DNA of 64,000 nucleotides from Sipunculus nudus (lineage: Eukaryota > Annelida > Sipuncula > Golfingiida > Sipunculidae): positions 72,904,659-72,968,658 of the forward strand of contig CM049313.1 in assembly GCA_026874595.1 (NCBI GenBank), in the 5' to 3' direction. The notes below the pieces were generated by a model, which had not been told where the DNA came from, ran no database searches, and saw only the letters and a list, made by a program, of their open reading frames with translations. Below, piece by piece: positions 24,401-32,616 of this stretch; position 1 is the first letter of the stretch, and each line of letters opens with the position of its first letter. The translations under genes and the position numbers were made by a program.

Positions 24401-25727
24401 CGGAGATGGAAAAGGACTGGGAAGACTTTGCAAACACGCTGGGTTACCGAGAGCTTGGTCGGCTAGATGATATGGGGATTACGTACAGGGTGTCGGTGCC
24501 TGGGGTTAAGTGTGTATAGGACATTTTTAAATATTATTTGATATTTAAACTAAAAATACCTTGACATATATTTAACATTATGGTCTACTCATATTTCTGT
24601 GATAGGTCTATTACAGGGTGAAATGTTTAGACTGAAAAGAATTGTGTCTTTTAGCTGCTTGTAAGGCTTAACCAAAGTGTCAGCAAGGTTTATTGTGTAA
24701 TATAAAAAGAAATTGGATAAAAGTATGTGTACATTGCATACGGCCATACACATATATACCTACATTGATTGGCTGATCGGAGAACTCATTTACAATTGAA
24801 ACATCTAGCTGTTGTTTTCAGAGCTAGTTCGTCCCAAGTCAATTCAGCTTATCCAGGATTGATAGTCCAGTACAGCACGGATGGTGGCGCCACCTGGGCG
24901 GATTACAAACAAGGGACCAAGTTGGAACCAGGAACAAGTTACCATTTCGAAACAAGGTCGGCTATATACAATTTGAATGCCCCAACTTTATCACATTTGA
25001 AAAAAGGAGGCATGACTGCCACTTTAAAGATTTTGTCATATTTTTAATTAATTTTTCATTACGTCAAGAACAGGTAATTATCTTTAGCAAATCATCTGGT
25101 AAAAAGTTGTATGATGATTGTACATTGTGTATTTACCTAATTAATTGTACATTTTAACAACCTGTATATCATGATTGATAATAAGTTATTGATCATTGCA
25201 AAATTCAGTGTGCCCATGTAGGGTATTAGACAGAAGGCAAAACATTTTCCTTAACTTGGCTCATTATCATCAATAACTGTTCCTTGTTAGACCGGGAACA
25301 GTTCTAAGTTAACTGCAATAAAACAGAGGAAAACTAAGTTGAAATCTAATTTTTCAACATGCTCTCCTTTGTTATGTGTAAAAACTTGTTCATAAAATAT
25401 GAGCCCAAGAGGGCCATTTTATGTACACCTGGGCGCAGTTCATCACATGCAGTTCTATATTAAACGTCTAACGTTCTCAAGTACTTCTCAGTGATTACAT
25501 TATATATGAGCATTTCACCATGCACTGATTGAAAATATCCACACATCTATCTTTAACACTAAATGTAAAATATTGGTTCTAGATCCGCGAAAGGAAACCG
25601 TAGAAGCCGCCGTGTGTCAGTTGACGTACCGTCACAACCTGCCTCAGCCTCTCACCACGCCCCCTGGTTGTGGCGACTCTGCGTCACCAGTCTGATATTA
25701 TCTCAGTTATATATGGTTGATCCTTAA
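6193..25727 (+). CDS. Chitobiase-type GH20 beta-N-acetylhexosaminidase, gene 1 (13 exons)
   Basis: Predicted exons: 6193-6238, 17695-17878, 18277-18592, 19201-19393, 19525-19931, 20238-20452, 21593-21755, 22235-22367, 22999-23237, 23604-23841, 24257-24509, 24822-24956, 25583-25727. They total 2667 nt (888 aa plus stop); all introns are GT-AG and all phases agree. Order: signal peptide (1-16), chitobiase N-terminal carbohydrate-binding-like domain (about 25-180), GH20 N-terminal alpha/beta domain (about 190-325), catalytic barrel (about 326-760), C-terminal Ig-like domain (about 780-850). By family knowledge GH20 enzymes release terminal GlcNAc by substrate-assisted catalysis. The catalytic pair is D527-E528 in HFGGDEV. 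Other conserved residues are R329, H443, W584 and W718/E720. The length is close to bacterial chitobiase, about 885 aa. Secreted; likely digestive or shell/cuticle chitin turnover (inferred). Exon 1 is the least certain part. Confidence 0.85.
6785..6834. repeat. (AT)n microsatellite
   Basis: An uninterrupted TA dinucleotide run of about 50 bp in intron 1 of hexosaminidase gene 1. Confidence 0.9.
7329..7410. repeat. (AT)n microsatellite with AATA-rich end
   Basis: A TA dinucleotide run followed by TAAATAAATAAATA. A G/C-homopolymer patch (GGGGTTGGG ... CCCCCCCCC) lies just upstream at about 7230-7260. ORFs over it are tyrosine/isoleucine artefacts. Confidence 0.9.
8230..9707. other. Intronic stretch with no recognisable feature
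   Basis: This part of hexosaminidase gene 1 intron 1 holds only short ORFs with no family resemblance. There is a modestly GC-rich patch at about 8820-8950. It could hide a solo LTR or an unknown repeat, but I see no second copy in the window. Confidence 0.4.
9708..10534 (-). repeat. 3' LTR of the BEL/Pao element
   Basis: Matches 16020-16691 over most of its length, for example TCATAAAGTGAC, AACACAGAGATTGCTT, GACAAGTATTATT and GAAATTACATTTT. On the + strand it includes a tRNA-like piece at about 10370-10446 with the exact B box GGTTCGAATCC. It is longer than the other copy because of internal insertions, including an extra stretch around 10085-10255. Confidence 0.75.
10900..13850 (-). pseudogene. 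BEL/Pao pol remnant (PR-RT-RH-INT)
   Basis: Fragments in several frames follow the BEL/Pao order. DUF1758-type protease at 13.85-13.5 kb ('ILPVKVRQ', 'STVCFITDDPRTKL'). Reverse transcriptase at about 13.1-12.5 kb, with 'MFHQVCVP', 'LWWPGGDLDA', 'ISSPSICNFALR' and the catalytic 'YVDDCLKSV'. RNase H-like part at about 11.95-11.77 kb ('KARLAPLK', 'LELTTATISVHLGQM', 'HTDSTTV'). Integrase at about 11.76-10.9 kb ('RCDNGTYFVGAEREL', 'HMGGVWEPLAKTVRK', 'CEVETIVYSRPLN', then 'RRW' of the C-terminal domain). Stops and frameshifts separate the pieces, so no polyprotein can be made. Confidence 0.85.
13855..15772 (-). pseudogene. BEL/Pao gag remnant
   Basis: The frame starting near 15770 (MSVSKSDCDLKDRV...) runs into an acidic/helical region with 'LTKKQTELSKLM', like the N-terminus of BEL Gag, but contains stops. 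Near 15.1 kb another frame gives a coiled-coil piece 'ELDLYIEIAKAQARVKLHAK'. The Gag zinc knuckle is visible at about 13.9-13.86 kb as 'CRHCKKRHPIALH'. Between these parts the sequence (14-15 kb) is too broken to follow. Confidence 0.6.
16020..16691 (-). repeat. 5' LTR of the BEL/Pao element
   Basis: Direct-repeat partner of 9708-10534. On the + strand it holds the tRNA-like segment at about 16545-16612, with A-box-like TGGCATAGTG and B-box-like GGTTCAAATCC. I could not identify a convincing primer-binding site immediately inside the LTR. Confidence 0.7.
16776..16935 (+). repeat. Dispersed conserved repeat, copy 1
   Basis: Shares a core with 35213-35345: GATTTTGGTGTRGATC..., CCGGATTCAGGAAC, TTTCAAGGAAT and TTATGCACGAATGAACC. 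It is probably part of a SINE or MITE family. The minus-strand ORF over it is a translation of the repeat and not a host gene. Confidence 0.55.
17695..17878 (+). CDS. Hexosaminidase gene 1, exon 2
   Basis: Codes residues about 16-77, the first half of the chitobiase N-terminal carbohydrate-binding-like domain: 'SVLDYIGQYLTVKYDV' ... 'GGDWTIYFSHIR'. The acceptor is TTTCAG at 17694 and the donor GTATGG at 17879 (phase 2). The paralogous exon at 60515-60686 has the same borders and ends GDWKIFFTHIR. Confidence 0.9.
18277..18592 (+). CDS. Hexosaminidase gene 1, exon 3
   Basis: Codes residues about 77-182, the second half of the N-terminal domain, with 'DIMPNWYVTGPGLEPRTI' and 'KWKRYPADK'. It is 316 nt, exactly the length of the gene 2 counterpart (61578-61893). 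Acceptor ATTCGTAG, donor GTTGGT. Confidence 0.9.
19201..19393 (+). CDS. Hexosaminidase gene 1, exon 4
   Basis: Codes residues 183-247, the start of the GH20 N-terminal alpha/beta domain (YNPYTLEERYDLNQ...). It is 193 nt, identical in length to the gene 2 exon at 63704-63896. Acceptor TTTGTAG, strong donor GTAAGT, phase 1. Confidence 0.9.
19525..19931 (+). CDS. Hexosaminidase gene 1, exon 5
   Basis: Codes residues 247-382: the end of the alpha/beta domain (NGSSQAGLFYGIQTM) and the start of the catalytic barrel (DHPRFTWRGLHYDIARN, then KLNHLHLHLVDDEGWR). R329 corresponds to the conserved substrate-contacting arginine. Donor GTATAT, phase 0. Confidence 0.92.
20238..20452 (+). CDS. Hexosaminidase gene 1, exon 6
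   Basis: Codes residues 383-454 of the barrel, including GYLTVGDYREVLRFA and the conserved PEFNMPGHAHA with H443. Donor GTAAGG, phase 2. Confidence 0.92.
21421..21455. repeat. (AT)n microsatellite
   Basis: A TA run in the intron before exon 7 of hexosaminidase gene 1. Confidence 0.9.
21593..21755 (+). CDS. Hexosaminidase gene 1, exon 7
   Basis: Codes residues 454-508, an insertion-like segment of the barrel (YKKYIDTDVTKAEQYLL ... TYDFVEKLVSE). The donor is the weak GTCGGT; the phase (0) and continuation into exon 8 support it. Confidence 0.85.
22235..22367 (+). CDS. Hexosaminidase gene 1, exon 8 (catalytic Asp-Glu)
   Basis: Codes residues 509-553 and holds the GH20 signature HFGGDEVA: D527 (orients the acetamido group) and E528 (acid/base), by analogy with known GH20 enzymes. 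Acceptor TTGCAG, donor GTAAGA, phase 1. Confidence 0.93.
22999..23237 (+). CDS. Hexosaminidase gene 1, exon 9
   Basis: Codes residues 553-632 with the active-site tryptophan in LAGWEDG (W584) and VNPWDNIWEW. Donor GTCCGT, phase 0. Confidence 0.9.
23487..23660 (+). repeat. Threefold tandem copy of splice acceptor plus exon 10 start
   Basis: Three successive units of about 57 bp each hold a pyrimidine-rich AG acceptor followed by exon-like sequence starting at 23489, 23547 and 23604. The second and third units align closely (GTTGTAYTAnnACACGC...TATTAYnACATnCCGTAC); the first is more diverged. The distance between the second and third acceptors is exactly 57 nt and stays open in frame. Confidence 0.75.
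23604..23841 (+). CDS. Hexosaminidase gene 1, exon 10
   Basis: Codes residues 633-712, including AHATHLYYDMPY (conserved Y-D at 643-644) and EERGYYWA. I chose the acceptor at 23603 because the exon 9 to 10 join then reads 'AGHKVVLAHATHLYYD', as expected for the family. The acceptor at 23546 would add 19 residues in frame. Confidence 0.88.
24257..24509 (+). CDS. Hexosaminidase gene 1, exon 11
   Basis: Codes residues 712-796. Start chosen so that '..ENIIG|MQGHVWSETIRT' is restored (W718, E720 of the active site). It ends 'YRVSVPGVK' at a GTGTGT donor; reading through would hit a stop at 24517. The phase 2 end fits the next exon. Confidence 0.88.
24822..24956 (+). CDS. Hexosaminidase gene 1, exon 12
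   Basis: Codes residues 796-841, the C-terminal Ig-like domain of chitobiases: 'YPGLIVQYSTDGGATW' and 'PGTSYHFETR'. Acceptor TTTTCAG, donor GTCGGC, phase 2. Confidence 0.85.
25583..25727 (+). CDS. Hexosaminidase gene 1, exon 13 (terminal)
   Basis: Codes residues 841-888: 'SAKGNRRSRRVSVDVP', finishing the Ig-like domain, then a Ser/Pro/His stretch and a moderately hydrophobic end, stop TAA at 25725. The hydrophobic tail might be a membrane or lipid-anchor signal, but this is weak. An AATAAA about 0.7 kb downstream (26416) is a possible poly(A) signal. Confidence 0.75.
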
Positions 25728-28700
25728 TGGGGGTCACGGTAAATTGGGACAATAGCACATTTTTTTGTAAAAATTAGACTGCATGGAATTCAGCGGTACA
25801 TAACGTTTTGGGTCTTAATGATTCAATATATTGTTTATATGCCGTAGGTGCTAGAATCATAATGCTTTAATATGCATTTGCTGAAGAACAATTCTTATCC
25901 CGCTTTTGTGAGAACCGGCGTATCTTTTACATGTGTACTTGTGCAATTACCAGTACTAAATCTTCCTAAGGAATACTCTTATAACATAATAGATCGAATT
26001 ATGCTCCGACAGTGTTCCTGCTCGATGGACGCGGGAACATAGTGGGAGCAAAATTCGACCAATTGTTTGATAAGAGTACCTCAGGAATAGTTTGGTTCAT
26101 CGACTGATCACCAGATGGTGCTAATCTTCATCAAGTTAGGGCATTCATAGTAACCGCCGAGTTTTATGGAATCCAATTCGAAAAAAATGATATATTCGAT
26201 GTGATCAGGCATGTTAAGGGATGGATTGTTACGGGTTTATATCATGAACCAAAAAACGAAAATAAGCACACAAGTGTATCTTATACTGAAACTGATATTA
26301 TCATGTATTTTCCAACTTCGTGGACTTAAATACGTGTGTATGTTGACCACTTCTCATAGACCCAAAGTTCTGTTATGTTTATACAAATGTACAAGTATAC
26401 AAATGTGCCATTAGAATAAAACCCTAGTATAAATGTAGTAGCCCATTTATCAAGGCAGGCAATTGACATCCAAGTATTTGAAAACAGTCGTTCAGATGTT
26501 CGGAACGCGTAGAATTCTTCTGGTCCTGGCAGCTAGTGGTAGTTGGTATTTTTTCAGAAACATGACGTGATTTGTGGAGATTTCATCATTTTCTTTCCTA
26601 GGGTCATATGATTTGTTTTACGGTAAATTGCATATTGTGAAGCCTGTATTCATGATCACAGATAATTATTCGTAAATGCAGAGGGGGGTCTCGCTGGTAA
26701 CCGCCCGTAGCTCAGTTTGGAGTTACCTGAGTGAAGTTCAACTTGAAAGTGAATTACATCCGATATAGACTGGAATGATATTCAGGTGTCTATTTGTGTC
26801 GTTTTGGTATGGGTATTGGAAGTCCATAACGATTGTTTGTATTTATTAAAGATTGTTGGAATTCATGAAATGGGGATATGAAGTCTTGACTGCTAGAATT
26901 TCTTAACTGAACTGTCTTTAATATTTACAAACAGGAGCGGATAAACTGGGGTCCATCTTGTCTGGACCCACCCCTGTTCAACTTCCGCAACCGTTTTAAA
27001 GGTTTCAAAGCAATGTTTTAGGCAGGGAACCTCCCCTTTTTCCTGACCTGAACATCTTAATTAGGTTTTCTCCCCATTCTTTCTGGATTGGAATCTCTCT
27101 CTACAAAATTCTGGATCCGAAATAAAATATATTTTCGTACGTGAAGATCGGCCCTATATGTTTCGGCTTAGCAACAGGCATTCTTTAAGATATGGGAATC
27201 TGAAAACAGGGCCACGTTATATTTGCTTGAGATATTTGATGTTCGTGTTTATGGAAATGCAGATTAAAGCGAGGGTTTTGTCTCCCAACGGCCTCCCCCC
27301 CCCCCCCCATGCCAAAATCCTGACCACTGAATATTTAAAGGTTTTATCGTACCAAGATATTTATAAGCAATAATATATAGTTGTCAGGCGAGACCTAATT
27401 TATGAGGCTTGAAATGTTTTGTAAATATATAGTTCATGTGAATTTTATGGTATGCTCTGAACAAAGCGCGTGCCCTTGTGACCTTCCATTCACACACTGT
27501 GAGAAATAGCAGGATTCTTCAAGTTTGGCAAGGTGCCAAAACACCCAGTCAGTTTGAGCTGGATAAACTAAAATCAGATTGGCCCTGCGTTTAATCAAAT
27601 CTGCAGAACTGGTAGAAGAAATCTGATTGGCTGCGCCCAATGGCAAGCTCGTGTAGCACTTGCGCAAGAAAGTAAATATGCAGACAGTGTGGGATTATTG
27701 ACCTCAGGCCACACCAGCAAGTTAGTAAAGAGACTATGTTGAAAGTTGACGATTGCATCGTGTGTATTCCAAGGGGGGGGGGGGGGGCGGGGTGGAAAAA
27801 GTCTGTGCTACCAAGCGCTTTCCATCGCAGTGCAAAGTGACCGGTACCTCGAAGGAAATCTGCATGTGCTGGTGATAATGTAAATGGTTAAATATTACGC
27901 ATGGTGAATTCAACAGAGACAGCACTGCCTGGTGGCCGAACCTGACCTGCAATCGCGGTTTATTGCAACGGGTAGTGTAGCGAATACTTATAGATGAGCA
28001 TAGCGTAACCGCTGCTTATGCAACGTAATGCTATGGTCAGTTGTACTTATAGAACAGCCGTATTCGATGATTCAGTCAATATTAAAGGCTTGTATATGTG
28101 CGGCTTAAGTCGTAAGATCTGAAAAGTCATATTAGCAAACCAATTGATTGATCTTGAAGCTGACGTCACGGCCAAGCAATACGAAACCTCAGGTCACGAG
28201 TAAATGTTACGGAGAGATTTATTTATATTGGTCAGGGCGAATTGAGTTGTTAAGGGAGTCAAAGTGGTTTTGTCCATGTGCATAAAGAATCCCATCCAGG
28301 GAGGTGTCCAGGGGGTCCGGACCCCCCTTTTTCAGCCACCGTTAACTTTTAAAGGTTTCAGGCCAATTTTTTACTTCCTGGAACCACCCTCCCCCTTTTC
28401 CGGACCCGAGGACCTTTTACATATACAGCTCCTTGACTATTTAATAAAAACTCGTGTTGTTATTAAGTTGTCAAGGAGTTGTATATGTCACAATTGGTTG
28501 TATCGCTTATCCCTGGGGTTTTGTGGCTCAAAATTCCGGGATATTATTTTTTCAGTCTTCTTTAACAAGCCCCTGTGTCCCAATCCAACATCTTGACAGA
28601 CCCACTTATGTCAGAGGTAAAAAAAATCTCTTCGTATTGATTCATATAAGACTGCTATGGTCCTTTTTCTCGCGCGATTCTTATTTTCACGCCTGGTGTG

Positions 28701-29818
28701 ACGTCAGGTAATAGAACATTACTGTGCATCACTGAACAGCCTTTAAAAACCTTTTACAGATGCTTTGGGTGAGCCCTTGCCGGAAGGATGTCCCTGTTTA
28801 ACGATTTGTGAAGAATACAAAAAAGATTACGTCCTTATAGCGAATGGTCTTTGTAACATTTGATGACTCACACATCAAACTCTGGCTGGTCGTGAGACAA
28901 TCAACGGCGCCAAGGAAACCCCTTTTGTCTGGCTTTGACAATAAGTAAATACATTCAAACATGAGTTATGAATATATATTAAATGGATGGTGGGCTCCTA
29001 ATGTGCTCCATCACAACAGTTAACGATTCGAATAAATTCTATAAATTTGCATCACGTTTTCATCTGGAAAAGGCCGGGCATTTCCGCCGGTTCCGTATCC
29101 TTAGTACTGTGCCTGTTTAAAAGTCCTTGTAAAAACTGAAACTTTCATGAGATGATGTTACTTAGTAATACATGAATAAAAGAATAGGTGTGGTTAGCCG
29201 TTACATATATACTAAGGGGAAGAAGGAAATCCCTCTGCTGCAACAGCCACTTTTAATATTTGTCATTACAGTACGGTCGACCAGTGTGAACAGCGTTGCA
29301 CATTTTAACCATTTATTATTGAAAAATCTTCTATTCTTTCCAGATAGGTTTCAAATGTAAAATAATGACTGAAATCAAACAATTTCTGTAAAAAGAATAC
29401 ATTTTTTTATTGATTATCAGTACCGGATATAATTTTGAAATATAAGTATATACAATCCCGTTCACATAAAAGCGACCCCCTGAATTAGGTTTTCTGTCCT
29501 GAATCGATCAACTGCTAGATTAATCCTTATATATTGACACAGGACATAACGGTTATATAAGGGGTAATCTCCTCGACGGGAAACAACCTTTATGGTCGTG
29601 GAATCTTGGAGGTTATCCCAATCAGTGTAACCGTTTTTTCTATCAAATGTTGTCCCGGCGAGAGACATTCGCCTTGTTTAAGGGAACTCCTTTGTTCCAG
29701 CCAGCAGAACACGCCTGTGATCGAAGCATGGGCATGTTGAACCGTGAAAACATGATTCTTTGTAGTACACACCATGGTTATGATTGGGATGATATATATA
29801 TATATATATAAATATATA

Positions 29819-29869
<51 letters not shown>

Positions 29870-30457
29870 CTCAGGTTACTTTTCTAGTTTACAAGCCAGA
29901 CCTGAATTAAGAAACACAAAAAAGCAAATACGCTTGGAAATTTGAATAAAACAGGTAAAAAATCATGATACTAGAGTCTAAATTATGATGTTTTCTATGG
30001 CCGTTTCAGACTTTAAGAGCTTGAATTTATGAATTTCCGAGTTTAAAAATTTCAGGGTTTAAGATTCTTGTAAACTGAATTATTGAGTAAACGAGTTTGG
30101 ATTATTGGTCTTAATAAAATTTGAATCTCCAGGTACGAGACTTCTAGAGTACTCTGTACAAAGTCTTGAATTAAATTTCCAGGCAGGAGAGGTTTATGAA
30201 TGGTTCTTTGTCATTAATTATTGAACTCCGTGTACATGTAAAAAAAAATCCAGATAATAAGCTTCTTGAATAAAGACTTAAAAGGAGGAGCGTTAAGCAG
30301 TGAAGAGTCTTGAATAATTAGGTCTTAAATGTATCATATCCGCGTAAACGAGTTTCAGTTATCTGTGATGAGGCAACTGAAACAGTTTTTACTTTGTTAC
30401 TGGGCCGCAACAACATTAACAGGAATAGCAGGAATCACTATGGCGCGTATCATACAC
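25728..30457. other. Intergenic stretch, no gene recognised
   Basis: Between hexosaminidase gene 1 and the protease's last exon. It contains C/G homopolymer tracts (about 27297-27309, 27774-27788), related bits at about 26940-27120 and 28290-28420 (GGGTCC...GGACCC, TTTTAAAGGTTTCA, CCCCTTTTTC.GGACC) that look like one dispersed repeat family, and an (AT)n array at 29791-29868. The short ORFs show no known family. Confidence 0.5.
29791..29868. repeat. (AT)n microsatellite
   Basis: A long TA run with small interruptions, between host genes. Confidence 0.9.
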
Positions 30458-30636
30458 CTAGGGGTAACACATTGCCTTTATTTTATAGTCACAACATTTA
30501 CAGCCGGAGGGCTGTTTCTTGTTCAGACAAACCAGCCCCTTCTTTGAGCTGCACCTGAACTTCTGCCTATTTTGACAAGTCTCGCTCACTCCGTCACAGC
30601 CGACCTTCTGACAGTTTACACATGCCACGTGACCTC
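30458..30636 (-). CDS. Protease exon 4 (candidate Cys-rich tail)
   Basis: The open frame has ten cysteines in 58 residues (e.g. CVNCQKVGC, SGCKCCDYKIKAMC) and ends at TAG 30458-30460. With the acceptor TGTCCAG it joins exon 3 in phase (G|GA). A stronger-looking acceptor (CTTTGTAG) sits ten bases upstream but gives the wrong phase for exon 3, so an extra unseen exon or a separate gene is possible. I do not recognise the cysteine pattern. Confidence 0.5.
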
Positions 30637-31431
30637 CTGGACAGGCATTCTACAAAGAACAGGTTTATATGTCTTACTGATCGTAAACATCTTGATTAAA
30701 CAAAATATATAGACATCCTATACTTATTATTCTCTCACGACGAAATTATGTGAGCAGATTTATCTTCTCCGTTCGTTCGTCGTGCCGTCCTTCTGTCTGT
30801 CGGACCGTCCTCTCGCACGTCCGTTATTCCATTAGGCCTATCGGTTTTAATTTTAAAGCAAAACTTCTGACTAAAACATGTTATCTCTCTTATACAGCCC
30901 ATCGACCGATAGAGGAAGAACCGTATTGATTTTGAGGTAACAAAGTCAAAGGTCAAAGTCACAATGTCTAGTTCTTCAAGATGGTGTGGGAGAATTTTAA
31001 GCCAAACTTTTCATCCAAAACGTTTGATTCATCTCTCACATGCTGCTCCCCTACCTATAGGGAAAGATAATTTTTTATTTGGAGGTCACAAGGTAAAAGG
31101 TCAAGGTCACAGGGCCCGTTTCTTAAGATTCCTGTTGATTATGAGGTCAAGTGGTCAAATGACAAGGTCAACAGGAAACAGATCTGGATTTAGGATTATA
31201 TTTCTCGTATTTTTATAAGATTTATATAGAAACTTATAGATTAATTTATAAAATATAAAATATTTAGAACAATTCCATTTTACGTTGATTGGTGGTGTGA
31301 TGTCTTTTCAACTTTATATAGTAGACACACTCGAACGCAACCGGGTCTTCCCAGAGAGACTGGCTGTGCTGTACATACAGTCTATCGTCTCTTGTCTCTG
31401 TGCATTTAGCACACACACACACACACACACG

Positions 31432-31462
<31 letters not shown>

Positions 31463-32561
31463 TCTTTCAGAATGAACCGACTTTACTGTTGTTTTCTTGC
31501 ATAATGACCCAACAAATAATTATTTGAGCAACTATTTTCCATTAACCTCCAAGTCTACAGTCTCAGTAGTCACACGATTAACGGTTCGGCCGGCGGGACT
31601 TGCACCTTCTGAGAAAGCCTCTACAGGCTTAATGGAAAGAGCGCACTATTTGATATTTTACAGATCCGAGATTTAAACAAAAATTTGACTAACTTGTCAA
31701 AAGGAAACACTGATAGATCTTTTATTATTATACCATTTAATGTCAGCAGTAATATGATTTATTTCCTACTTGTCAGATGTCATTCAAAATATAAATGGAT
31801 AAAAACTCATCAAATATGAAATGTATGACAACAGCTAAAACATATTGGGCCGACTTTTACGGTCCATATGTTTAGGCATTCTGGTGTCGTGTGGGCTTTT
31901 GCGTGGTTGACCAATTGTTTTTTTTATCTTGCTGGTCATTTCTTTTGTTGGCTTACTTTTGTCCAGTGGGTCAGTTTTTATGAGAGATTTTGTCTCGTGT
32001 CTTTTGCCAAGTGAACCATTGATCTTGTATCAAGTTGTTGTCATGTGGGCTGTCCTATCGTGTATTGTTGTCTCGTGGGCTTTTTCGTCTAGTAGGTTAT
32101 TTGTGGGGTATTAATTGTATAATTAATTGTAACATAACTGCAATCCAAGGTGTTAAAATAATAAATAGTCATTAATGATTAAGGCTGAGCTGTGCCGAGC
32201 CGAATATGCAATGAATGGATGTCATAAAACAGGTCAAGGAGAAGAAAGTTGACAGGTTTTCCTTTAAGGTAATACATATATACATATATATATACACGTC
32301 GAAGCCTTGTTCACTGTGTAAAATCTTATTTCTAAAAGACGTATGCGCCTCGTTGCCCATTATTACATATTTCACATGTATTTAATTAAATACATCTTGC
32401 CGTCACAGTGACGTATCTTACCTTTAATGTCTCTCTGTCACCTTTGCTCGTTACTGGTGTGTTTACATAATCGCTCCATTGGCCGCCTGAGAATGACAGA
32501 TGAAGCATGTTGGGAACTTTAGAGACTGAGAGATCAAGAAACACTTTTGTGAGACAAAGTA

Positions 32562-32616
<55 letters not shown>

